Shown here piece after piece: positions 1 to 5,734 of a stretch of DNA of 5,862 nucleotides. The translations under genes and the position numbers were made by a program. This stretch comes from an uncultured Pyrinomonas sp. (GTDB lineage Bacteria > Acidobacteriota > Blastocatellia > Pyrinomonadales > Pyrinomonadaceae). The stretch lies in the NCBI GenBank assembly GCA_937135995.1, contig CAKZOF010000720.1:1-5862 (forward strand), given 5' to 3'. How positions within the stretch are numbered: position 1 is the stretch's first letter; each line of letters starts with the position of its first letter. The notes beneath the pieces were generated by a model. The model saw only the letters and a list, made by a program, of their open reading frames with translations, was not told the origin of the DNA and ran no database searches.

Positions 1-1
1 C

Positions 2-142
2 GCCATGCAACTGATCGCAGAGCGCAATCCGACGCTTGCGCCCGCGCTCAACCGCACAGACATCGGCCCTTGGCATCGCTTGAGCAGAATCGTCGTCTAC
101 CGCCTGCGCCCCGCTACGATCTGTGGGCGTCGAACCGTCTGA
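2..142 (+). CDS. 3' end of an unidentified CDS, cut by the window edge, probably frameshifted
   Basis: An open frame enters at the left edge and runs 46 codons to a TGA at 140-142. About three quarters of its third codon positions are G or C, as expected for real coding in this GC-rich region and higher than in the alternative frame. The last residues before the stop look unnatural. Adding one C to the CCCC run at 109-112 moves reading into the next frame, giving a tail that reads LRPRYDLWASNRLSAA and ends at a TGA at 151-153. A Trp-rich, Arg-rich C-terminus ending in a Tyr-Asp-x-Trp-Ala-x-Asn-Arg pattern vaguely recalls the tails of DCC-family (DUF393) thiol-disulfide oxidoreductase-like proteins. 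This is a weak resemblance from memory and no function is claimed. Too little of the gene is present to identify it. Confidence 0.35.
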   Translation, partial: AMQLIAERNPTLAPALNRTDIGPWHRLSRIVVYRLRPATICGRRTV

Positions 143-629
143 GCGCGGCTTGAACGGCGGACCCCGTGGCAAGCGCGCCGACCCTTCGATTCGTGCGAGG
201 TGCGATCGGCTTCGAGGCAGCGGGAAGCGCGGCTTCGGAGTCGCGCTGGTCCGCGGTGGTGCGGTCATCCGCTGCCTCTAGCAAGGATGCGAAAACGATC
301 CTTCCTCACGCAAAGCACTTCACGCGCCGAAAGGTCGCTGACAGGCTCCTTGGTGACGCCCATCTTCGCGCAAGAGGTGGCGAGAGCAAGGGCGAACCAT
401 TGCGCGCTCTTTAGGCGTCGGACGGTGACGCGAGGTGGACCGCTCGATGGTTGCGGAAGTTTGCGCAGCGCGCCGCGTCAAATCGCTCGCTCTTTCGGGG
501 CGCTTTGTGCGGAACCGACGATGAAGCGCTGCGGACGGCAGCGCGGCACGGCAGTTGCCCAACAGCTTCTTCGGGATCGCGCCTCGCTTTTTCGCTTTCG
601 CGACGAGACCGAAGCTCGGAGCAGCTCCG
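143..629. other. Gene-poor stretch upstream of narK
   Basis: No convincing gene lies here. Several frames on both strands are open because stop codons are rare at this GC content, but their translations are Arg/Ser/Ala-rich without recognisable domains and they overlap one another. I see no clear sigma70 promoter and no FNR/DNR-type TTGAT-N4-ATCAA box. The last part, 564-630, can fold: AGCTTC at 564-569 can pair with GAAGCT at 611-616, CTTCGG at 569-574 with CCGAAG at 609-614 (these two overlap, so they are alternatives), and TCGCG near 577-581 with CGCGA near 598-602. This is directly before the narK ribosome binding site and may be a structured leader. Confidence 0.5.
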
Positions 630-630
630 A
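616..630 (+). promoter_or_regulatory. Inverted repeat covering the narK ribosome binding site and start
   Basis: TCGGAGC, A, GCTCCGA is a perfect inverted repeat (7 + 1 + 7). In RNA it would fold as a 5-bp stem (616-620 with 626-630) closed by a 5-base GCAGC loop. The stem contains part of the Shine-Dalgarno GGAG (618-621) and the A of the ATG at 630. The repeat is directly visible. That it hides the ribosome binding site and regulates translation is inference; a 5-bp GC-rich stem is only moderately stable. Confidence 0.45.
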
Positions 631-1838
631 TGAAAGGCACTTTCAGGCCCGGCGCTATTCGCGCGTTGTTCCTGTCGACGACCGCTTTTGCCATCTCCTT
701 TGCCGTGTGGGGGCTTATCGCCGCGCTCGCCCCGACGTTGGCGCAGCTCTATGGGCTTTCGGCGACCGAGAAGAGCTTGATGATTGCCATTCCGGTCCTG
801 CTCGGCTCGCTGGGCCGCTTGCCCGCAGGCATGCTCGCCGACCGCTTCGGTGGCCGGAAGGTCTTCGCCGTGCTGCTCGCCGTCTCGGCTCTGCCAGCGT
901 TCGGGCTGGGGCTTTCGACCAGCTACGCGCAGCTTCTCCTGTTCGGCTTCTTCTTAGGGCTCGCTGGCGCGACCTTTCCGGTGGGCGTCGGTTTCACCTC
1001 GAAGTGGTTTCCACCCGAACGGCAGGGCTTCGCCCTCGGCATCTACGGCATGGGCAACATCGGCCAGTCGCTCGCCGTCTTCGGCGCGCCCGTGCTCGCG
1101 CTCTTCTTCGGAGACTGGCGCCCGGTCTTCTTCGTCTTCGCTGCCGTGGCGCTGCTGTGGGCGGTGGTTTTCTACCTGTTTGCGCGCGACGCCGCCGCCG
1201 CCGCGCAGCCACCGACGTTGGCCGAAAGCTTGAGCGTGCTACGGCGCTCACCCCTCGCTTGGATCTTCGCGCTCTTCTACTTTTTGACCTTCGGCGGATT
1301 CGTCGCGCTTTCGATCTACCTGCCGACGCTGTTGCGCGAGGAGTTCGCCCTCGCCGCCACCGATGCCGGAGCGCGCACAGCTGGGTTCGTCGTCCTCGCG
1401 ACGTTGATGCGCCCGGTCGGTGGTCTTGCTGCTGATCGCTACGGCGGCGCGCGCGTGCTTGCGTGGGTCTTCGGGTTGCTCGCGGCGGTGGCTCTGCTGA
1501 TGAGCACGCAGTGGATGCCGACCTTCACCGTGGGCGCTTTGGGGGCAGCGACACTGCTTGGACTGGGCAATGGCGCCGTCTTCAAACTCGTGCCGCAATA
1601 CTTCCCGAAGGAGACGGGGACGGTGACCGGATTGGTCGGCGCTTTCGGTGGTCTCGGAGGTTTCTTCCCGCCGCTCGCGCTCGGGCTGATCCGCGATGCC
1701 ACGGGTAGCTACGCTCTGGGCTTCGTCCTTCTGGCGCTCTTCGCGCTCGGTTGCTTTGCGATCGATCGCTTCGTCATCATGGGCCGCGACGAGGCGGCAC
1801 GAAAAGGCGCGCCAGCGAAGACGCCGGCGGCAAGATAA
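630..1838 (+). CDS. narK: NarK-family nitrate/nitrite transporter (major facilitator superfamily)
   Basis: Inner-membrane MFS carrier that moves nitrate in and/or nitrite out for nitrate respiration; the direction cannot be told from sequence. The product is 402 residues, normal for a 12-helix NarK, with hydrophobic segments throughout. Family marks include an AVWGL segment in helix 1 (residues 25-29), the helix 2 and loop motif IPVLLGSLGRLPAGMLADRFGG (54-75), the first nitrate signature region G-rich into FPVGVGFTSKWFP (110-128) with GIYGMGNIG (137-145), RPVGGLAADRYGG in helix 8 and loop (261-273), and a second nitrate signature GLGNGAVFKLVPQYFP (311-326). Arg63 and Arg261 sit where the two substrate-binding arginines of NarK lie (E. 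coli Arg89 and Arg305). The ATG at 630 is chosen because GGAG at 618-621 lies 8 bases upstream; the frame extends to a TTG at 555 without a good site. A (GCC)4 run at 1191-1202 encodes a poly-Ala stretch in the central cytoplasmic loop. It leads the cluster with ric. Confidence 0.93.
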   Translation: MKGTFRPGAIRALFLSTTAFAISFAVWGLIAALAPTLAQLYGLSATEKSLMIAIPVLLGSLGRLPAGMLADRFGGRKVFAVLLAVSALPAFGLGLSTSYAQLLLFGFFLGLAGATFPVGVGFTSKWFPPERQGFALGIYGMGNIGQSLAVFGAPVLALFFGDWRPVFFVFAAVALLWAVVFYLFARDAAAAAQPPTLAESLSVLRRSPLAWIFALFYFLTFGGFVALSIYLPTLLREEFALAATDAGARTAGFVVLATLMRPVGGLAADRYGGARVLAWVFGLLAAVALLMSTQWMPTFTVGALGAATLLGLGNGAVFKLVPQYFPKETGTVTGLVGAFGGLGGFFPPLALGLIRDATGSYALGFVLLALFALGCFAIDRFVIMGRDEAARKGAPAKTPAAR

Positions 1839-1856
1839 GCGTAGCGAAAGCAGAAC

Positions 1857-2041
1857 TTGAGCACACTCGCGGACAAGCCGAAACAGGACCACCTTGTCCC
1901 GATCAACCGGGCAATTGCCGAAGCAGTCGCCGCGCCGGACGAGCGTGCCGCAACGGTCGAGATCGTCTCGGACGCGCCTTGCACGTGACGCACATCTGCG
2001 AGCGGCCGAAGAAGTTGTTTCTCGGCGCGACCGTCGCGTGA
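1857..2041 (+). pseudogene. Putative small gene between narK and ric, broken by a one-base frameshift
   Basis: Eighteen bases after the narK stop, a frame opens at TTG 1857 (MSTLADKPKQDHLVPINRAI...) and runs 43 codons to TGA 1986-1988, ending ...IVSDAPCT. About 76% of its third positions are G/C. Immediately there, the -1 frame continues as THICERPKKLFLGATVA to a TGA at 2039-2041, with 17 of 18 third positions G/C. One extra base between about 1982 and 1986 would join the two into a protein of about 61 residues with a PCTVTHIC segment. I do not recognise the family. The start is uncertain: TTG is the only start after an in-frame TAG at 1842, and GAAAG at 1846-1850 is a weak ribosome site. It sits in the cluster, 63 bases before ric. 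Alternatives are chance open frames in GC-rich DNA or a sequencing indel in an intact gene. Confidence 0.4.
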
Positions 2042-2090
2042 CTTGGATCACTGCGCTGCGGTGCGGCTCTCCACTAAGCTCGGGATCCGA

Positions 2091-2096
2091 GGAGGA
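2091..2096 (+). promoter_or_regulatory. Strong ribosome binding site of ric
   Basis: GGAGGA, a near-perfect Shine-Dalgarno sequence, lies 8 bases before the ATG at 2105. A second ATG follows directly at 2108 with 11-base spacing, so the first is preferred. Confidence 0.8.
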
Positions 2097-2104
2097 ATCG
2101 ACCG

Positions 2105-2860
2105 ATGATGTTCGATGCGAAACAAACCGTTCGCTGGTTCGCCCTCGAGTGGCCGGGCGCGACGCGCGTCTTCGAGAAGTTGAAAATCGACTATTGCTGC
2201 GGCGGCCACCTGCCGCTCGCCGAGGCCTGCGTCAAAGCCGGAGTCGAGACGGCAGCGGTCGCGCGCTTGCTCGAGGAAGCGCGGGCGCTGGCGACAAAGA
2301 AAGAAGTGATTGATCTTCAAGCGCTGTCGCTCACTGAACTGTGCGCGCACATCGTCGATACGCACCACGCTTTTACCAAGGCGGAGACCGAGCGTCTGGC
2401 GGCGCTGCTCGAGAAGGTCTGTGCCGTGCACGGCGCGCATCATCCCGAACTGCTGAGGATCAGAGAGGCTTTTCAGCAGATGCGTGCCGAACTCGAAGAG
2501 CACATGCTCAAGGAGGAGCGGGTGCTCTTCCCATACATCATGCAATTGGAACGTGCCCGCACCGGGCGTCATCGGCTGCCGCCGCCTTTCGGCACGGTGC
2601 AGAACCCGATCGCCGTGATGTTGCGCGAGCACGACGCGACCAACCAATGGCTGCAGCAAATGCGCCGGTGGAGCGCTGACTACGCCGCGCCGCCCGACGC
2701 TTGCATCAGCTACCAGACTCTTTACGGTGCGCTCGAAGCGCTGGAAAGGGACTTGCACGAGCACATTCATCTGGAGAACAACCTCCTCTTTCCGCGCGCA
2801 CTAGCGCTGGAGACCGAGATCGCGCGCGGAAAGGATCCGGACGGCCCGAACGGTAGGTGA
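2105..2860 (+). CDS. ric: Iron-sulfur cluster repair di-iron protein (RIC; YtfE/ScdA/DnrN type)
   Basis: Cytoplasmic di-iron protein of 251 residues, known in relatives to restore Fe-S clusters damaged by nitric oxide or oxidants and, for E. coli YtfE, to reduce or bind NO. The N-terminal ScdA_N (DUF542) domain spans about residues 1-65 with the signature DYCCGG (Cys31-Cys32, matching Cys30-Cys31 of YtfE). A hemerythrin-like four-helix domain follows, about 75-235. Likely di-iron ligands are His88, His133, Glu137, His176, His220 and Glu224; their spacings (45, 4, then 44 and 4) equal those recalled for E. coli YtfE His84/129/Glu133/His160/204/Glu208. Conserved blocks around them are EEHMLKEERVLFP, REHD and HIHLENNLLFPRAL. 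The linker between the two halves is a little longer than in YtfE. The stop overlaps the start of the next hemerythrin gene, indicating co-translation. The position after narK fits a role against NO formed from nitrite. No NO- or oxygen-sensing operator is visible upstream. Confidence 0.95.
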   Translation: MMFDAKQTVRWFALEWPGATRVFEKLKIDYCCGGHLPLAEACVKAGVETAAVARLLEEARALATKKEVIDLQALSLTELCAHIVDTHHAFTKAETERLAALLEKVCAVHGAHHPELLRIREAFQQMRAELEEHMLKEERVLFPYIMQLERARTGRHRLPPPFGTVQNPIAVMLREHDATNQWLQQMRRWSADYAAPPDACISYQTLYGALEALERDLHEHIHLENNLLFPRALALETEIARGKDPDGPNGR

Positions 2861-3369
2861 CAATGCTGCTCGACGACGATCACGCGGAGTTGGACGGGCT
2901 AATCGAAGAAGCTCTTGCAGCGCTCGATGGCGGCGACGTCGGGCGAAGTCACGCGCGCCTAGACCTGTTCTGGGCGCGCTTGGCGATGCACATCCGCGCC
3001 GAGCACCTGCATCTGTTCCCCGCTATCCTCCGCGCGGTCGAAGGGCGACAGGGCGAGCGGCCGTCGGCGGCGGAAGCGCGCGAAAGAATTGAAGAGTTGC
3101 GCCACGATCACGACTTCTTCATGCGCGAACTAGCCGCGGCGATGAAACTGCTGCGCACGCTCGCGCGCGACGAAAAAGAGTCGCTTGTCGAGGCGCGGGC
3201 GCATGTGCTGGCCGTTCGGGAGAGGCTTGTGGCACACAACCGCACGGAAGAGGGGCAGGTTTATCGCTGGGCCGAGACGCTGCTCACACCGGCCGAACGA
3301 CGAGTGCTCACCACGCGCATGCAAAGAGAGCTCGAAAATCTTCCGCCACGCTTCGCCGATACGACCTGA
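2857..3369 (+). CDS. Hemerythrin HHE cation-binding domain protein
   Basis: A stand-alone four-helix hemerythrin-like protein of 170 residues with no signal peptide, so cytoplasmic. Candidate di-iron ligands appear in canonical order: His9 (DDDHAELD), His45 with Glu49 in HIRAEHLHLFP, His83 or His85 in RHDHDFF, and His127 with Glu131 in HNRTEEGQVYRW. The GTG start at 2857 overlaps the ric TGA at 2858-2860, so translation is probably coupled; an ATG at 2863 (two residues shorter) is equally possible because the ribosome site is weak. Small HHE proteins bind O2 or NO, or buffer iron, and several accompany denitrification genes. Here a role beside Ric in NO or oxygen handling is inferred from linkage, not from specific residues. 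The length is somewhat above a minimal hemerythrin (about 115-150), with an extended last helix. Confidence 0.85.
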   Translation: MTMLLDDDHAELDGLIEEALAALDGGDVGRSHARLDLFWARLAMHIRAEHLHLFPAILRAVEGRQGERPSAAEARERIEELRHDHDFFMRELAAAMKLLRTLARDEKESLVEARAHVLAVRERLVAHNRTEEGQVYRWAETLLTPAERRVLTTRMQRELENLPPRFADTT

Positions 3370-3379
3370 GCCTCGTTGC

Positions 3380-3397
3380 GAGCGATACCTGTCGCTC
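3380..3397 (+). terminator. Small hairpin just after the hemerythrin gene, possible weak terminator
   Basis: GAGCGA, six-base loop, TCGCTC forms a perfect 6-bp stem starting 11 bases after the stop codon. No T-run follows, so it does not meet the usual intrinsic terminator pattern. It could instead end transcription weakly or protect the 3' end of the mRNA. Confidence 0.3.
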
Positions 3398-3449
3398 ATC
3401 CCGTTCTATCACCGTTGAGCTTCGTCGAAGACTTCGCAGGTCGATGAGG

Positions 3450-3478
3450 TTTACTAACCGTTGATTGGCTGATACACT
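3450..3478 (+). promoter_or_regulatory. Candidate sigma70 promoter for the metallo-hydrolase gene
   Basis: TTTACT (3450-3455) and TACACT (3473-3478) are separated by exactly 17 bases; each matches four of six consensus positions. Transcription would start near 3485, about 50 bases before the ATG at 3535. This stretch is locally more AT-rich than its surroundings. It suggests the hydrolase is expressed independently of the narK-ric cluster. Confidence 0.4.
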
Positions 3479-3534
3479 CCACTTGCCGAGACAAGCCGAG
3501 CACGACTGTGGTTCCGAGAAAGGCGGTGTTGCCG

Positions 3535-4293
3535 ATGATCCTACAGCGCATGACCTGGGCAGGCGTGGTGGTGAGAACGCCGCAGACGGCGGTGGCAATC
3601 GATCCGCTGTACAACGTCGATGTCGGTTTTTTCGGTGAGCCTCGCCAGCCCTTCTTCACGCTGGATGTGTTCGGCCGGGTCGATGCCGTGCTCGTCACGC
3701 ACCTGCATTCAGACCACTTCGATCCCAAGGCGATCGCTGATTTCTACGGAGCGGACGTTGCCGTCCACGTTCCGGCGGCGTCGGTGGAGACAGCCCAAAG
3801 CCAAGCGCTGACCAACGTGATCGGTGTTTTCCCCGGCGACGCGTTCGTCGTCGGCGACTTGGAGATCACCGCGACCTTTTCTGCGGACGGCTTGGGTGAC
3901 CCACAGCTCGCTTGGGTAGTTGGGCGAGGCGACAAACGTATCATTCACTGCGGCGACACGTTGTGGCATGGTCACTGGTGGAAAATCGCCCGTGCACACG
4001 GGCCGTTTGATATCGCTTGCTTGCCGATCAACGCAGCGGTGATTCATGATCCGACGATGCTTCCAAGCGGAGAACCGATCTGTTTGTCTCCCGAACAGGC
4101 CGTTTCGGCGAGCATCGTCTTGGGGGCGGAGCGAATCGTCCCCATTCACTTCGGGGACTTTCACAATCCGCCCATCTACAATCACACGCCCGAAGCGATC
4201 GAGAGGTTGACTGCCGCTGCGGCAAAGCGGAGCGTCGACGTCAAGGTATTGGCTTCCGCGGAGTGGCTGGAAATCGAAACTTCTACGAGATAG
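3535..4293 (+). CDS. UlaG-like metallo-beta-lactamase-fold metal-dependent hydrolase, with an altered third metal motif
   Basis: A 252-residue cytoplasmic protein of the MBL-fold hydrolase superfamily (beta-lactamase_2 / UlaG-like / UPF0173-like branch); the substrate is unknown. The early strand-turn TWAGVVV and IDPLYN are typical of this branch. Metal motifs are HLHSDH (His56, His58, Asp60, His61), HCGDT (Asp141), then WHGHWW, and VPIHFGDF (His205). In relatives as I remember them, the third-motif His precedes an Ala-Asp-Gly-x-Gly-Asp-Pro-Gln block. Here that position is Ser116 (TFSADGLGDPQ), so one metal ligand may be lost. The ATG at 3535 is chosen for the AGGCGG at 3521-3526, 8 bases upstream; an in-frame GTG at 3508 would add nine residues. 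It lies 165 bases after the hemerythrin gene and seems to be a separate transcription unit. The reading frame is otherwise intact and of usual length. Confidence 0.88.
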   Translation: MILQRMTWAGVVVRTPQTAVAIDPLYNVDVGFFGEPRQPFFTLDVFGRVDAVLVTHLHSDHFDPKAIADFYGADVAVHVPAASVETAQSQALTNVIGVFPGDAFVVGDLEITATFSADGLGDPQLAWVVGRGDKRIIHCGDTLWHGHWWKIARAHGPFDIACLPINAAVIHDPTMLPSGEPICLSPEQAVSASIVLGAERIVPIHFGDFHNPPIYNHTPEAIERLTAAAAKRSVDVKVLASAEWLEIETSTR

Positions 4294-4360
4294 ATGGATC
4301 GCTGGCGGTGAAGTAGAGATCACTTGATGGACTGCGTGGATCCGGCGCAATCGAGCACAG

Positions 4361-4743
4361 TTGTTTACACGCGTTTACGATCTCCCGCCAGGAGCAACCC
4401 ACCCTTCCGCGAGTGTGATGAAAGGCGGTCTCTTGTGGTGTCACGTCCCTGGCGCGAGTTCTAGAGTAGTTCTAGAGTTGGACCGGGCGCGCGCAAGAAC
4501 GGCCCCTGCACCGACAGGCTGGAGCCTACCTTTGGCCGGGTGAAGCTGCTGGCCATTCCCCCGCGACCGAGAGAGCAACTATTAGCCAATCTAAAGCCTC
4601 ACGGCCGTCGTCTGGTGGACGTGGGGGAAGTGGTGATAGGTGGCAGCGGCGGTTGAAGGGTTGAGGCCGAGACGCAGAGGGTGGAGAGAAGGCTGCAGGA
4701 GCGCTGTGCCTCTCTTACGCAGACCCTTACGCGAAACTCTTGA
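4361..4743 (+). pseudogene. Possible decayed gene, split by an 11-bp duplication and an in-frame TGA
   Basis: A frame starting at TTG 4361 (open from just after a TGA at 4325) reaches the tandem repeat at 4457-4478. If one 11-bp copy is removed, reading passes directly into the frame that reads RLEPTFGRVKLLAIPP, then REQLLANLKPHGRRLVDVGE, to a TGA at 4654-4656. The same frame continues after that TGA as RVEAETQRVERRLQERCASL to a second TGA at 4741-4743. The whole would be about 124 codons. The parts look protein-like (an amphipathic Arg/Glu-rich helix at the end), but I recognise no family. Random open frames are common at this GC content. The remainder of 4294-4814 shows nothing else I can name. 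Confidence 0.25.
4457..4478 (+). repeat. Perfect 11-bp tandem duplication
   Basis: AGTTCTAGAGT occurs twice head to tail with no mismatch. Each copy contains the palindrome TCTAGA. Because 11 is not a multiple of three, the duplication shifts any reading frame crossing it. It could be a slippage duplication that broke a gene, or a pair of protein-binding sites one helical turn apart. Confidence 0.95.
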
Positions 4744-4814
4744 CGCGACCAATGGGTAGTTTGAGCCGATGAAGCTTTCGGCGATATTAGGATAATCTGT
4801 TGTTAAATCGGTTG

Positions 4815-4960
4815 CTATTGCGGGCGATCTTTTGAAGAAGATTTCGGCGGCCCCTTTTCAACTGCTCTCTCGACCGTCGCCAGTCGCGCAACCATCTGCA
4901 CCGCCTTGTTCTCCAGCCTGTTTGCAATCGACAATGTCCTCTCCAAGTCCTTCTCCCCCC
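4815..4960 (-). other. Displaced natural C-terminal coding segment of the helical-repeat gene
   Basis: Reading the minus strand with one G fewer in the G6 run (plus-strand C6 at 4955-4960) gives 46 more residues, beginning EKDLERTLSIANRLENKAVQ and ending at a TAG at 4817-4815. Its LERTLSIANRL matches the internal repeat LFEALSIARKM of the same protein (residues 102-112). The annotated frame instead ends in a Gly/Ala/Asp/Cys-rich tail typical of out-of-frame reading. This segment is therefore very probably the true 3' end of the gene. Confidence 0.82.
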
Positions 4961-5640
4961 AACGCAGAGAAGGCCCGCATCAACTCGGCTGAGTCGGCAA
5001 AACTACTCGAGTCATTGAGAATCGGTTTTGACCGAGAACCCTTTTGTTCTTTGGCGTCGGCATCGGCCAGCGAATTGATCGTGGTTACGCCATCTTGCAG
5101 CATGAGCATCGCCTCCGTCGGCGCAAAATGGGCCGTCTCGGCAGCAATCGTTAGTAAAGCGACAGCATAGATCCCTTTCGGCAAGGCGTCGGCCGAGGTC
5201 TTTCTCACTTCGTAAAGGATGGCCGTTGAAAGATCTGGCTCTCGCTTCTCGTGTGCGACTTTGGCGATCTCGGCCATCAGCAGCATCTTCTGCGTTCCAT
5301 CTCTCATCTTCCGCGCTATGCTGAGCGCTTCGAATAATTCGCCTCGGCTAAGGTGGGTTTTAACCCGCGCTTTGAGCAGCAGTTCACCCCATGACAACCT
5401 CTTCTTCTCGTCTTTCAGCTTGTCGATCGCCTCCTGCACCGCTTCGAAGTCGCCTCTAGCCATCGAGCTGATGATCTCAGCCTCCGAACCATCTCCGCCG
5501 TTCTTGCCGATCGCTCCTTTCACTGCAGCCACCTGCACCTGAATGGCGTCGAGTAGTTGTTTCGGTAGGCCCGCGCTCAAACGTTTGGCCGTCTCGTCCA
5601 ATGCCTCTGTTAGCAGCTCTAATGAAAGCAGGAGAGGCAT
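4858..5640 (-). CDS. Alpha-helical-repeat hypothetical protein, frameshifted near its 3' end
   Basis: The uninterrupted frame encodes 260 residues. I cannot assign a function. From about residue 52 on it is built of roughly 33-residue helical pairs (GDFEAVQEAIDKLKDEKKR; GELFEALSIARKMRDG; DLSTAILYEVRK; APTEAMLMLQD), resembling TPR/SEL1-like solenoids that bind proteins. The region 189-220 is a charged and Ser-rich linker. No signal peptide or membrane helix is visible. Residues after about 228 are out of frame; correcting one base in the G6 run gives 274 residues. The ATG at 5640 has only AGGG two bases upstream, a poor spacing. The frame is open back to a TAG at 5799-5797 but lacks another ATG, GTG or TTG, so the 5' end may be truncated or also shifted. 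Third positions are less GC-rich than in the narK cluster. Similar proteins may occur in Acidobacteria (memory only). Confidence 0.7.
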   Translation of the reverse strand: MPLLLSLELLTEALDETAKRLSAGLPKQLLDAIQVQVAAVKGAIGKNGGDGSEAEIISSMARGDFEAVQEAIDKLKDEKKRLSWGELLLKARVKTHLSRGELFEALSIARKMRDGTQKMLLMAEIAKVAHEKREPDLSTAILYEVRKTSADALPKGIYAVALLTIAAETAHFAPTEAMLMLQDGVTTINSLADADAKEQKGSRSKPILNDSSSFADSAELMRAFSALGGEGLGEDIVDCKQAGEQGGADGCATGDGRESS

Positions 5641-5734
5641 CGCCCTAAGGCAGATGCCAATATTGACAGGTAGAATGGAGGGAGTAATATGCGTTCGTGT
5701 TGCCTGATTTGTCGGGCGAATCGGTTGAAGCTGA

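Noticed and set aside
320..694. A 124-codon minus-strand frame, and a neighbouring minus-strand frame containing MGVTKEPVSDLSAREVL
   Set aside because: Arg-rich or very short, without ribosome sites or recognisable domains; the first overlaps the narK start region. Kept only as part of a gene-poor stretch.
200..1435. A 411-codon plus-strand open frame overlapping narK
   Set aside because: It is out of frame with narK, very rich in Arg/Ala, has no domain, and results from the scarcity of stops in GC-rich DNA.
1248..2051. A 267-codon minus-strand frame
   Set aside because: Antisense shadow of narK, with Arg/Ser-rich low-information sequence.
2310..2322. TTGATCTTCAA resembling half of an FNR/DNR box
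   Set aside because: It lies within the ric coding sequence and has the wrong spacing for TTGAT-N4-ATCAA.
2048..2770. A 240-codon minus-strand frame opposite ric
   Set aside because: Antisense shadow; the plus strand has an unmistakable RIC protein with all ligands.
3420..3436. Overlapping small palindromes CTTCGTCGAAG and CGAAGACTTCG
   Set aside because: Too short to form stable hairpins (one-base loops); probably chance, although it is near the hydrolase promoter region.
3709..4350. A 213-codon minus-strand frame opposite the hydrolase
   Set aside because: Antisense shadow of the MBL-fold gene, no domain.
4765..4782. GCCGA...TCGGC hairpin downstream of the helical-repeat gene
   Set aside because: Only a 5-bp stem and no T-run on the minus strand; not supported as a terminator.
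5219..5542. A plus-strand Ser-rich frame of 107 codons
   Set aside because: Antisense of the helical-repeat gene, whose own repeats show the minus strand is coding.
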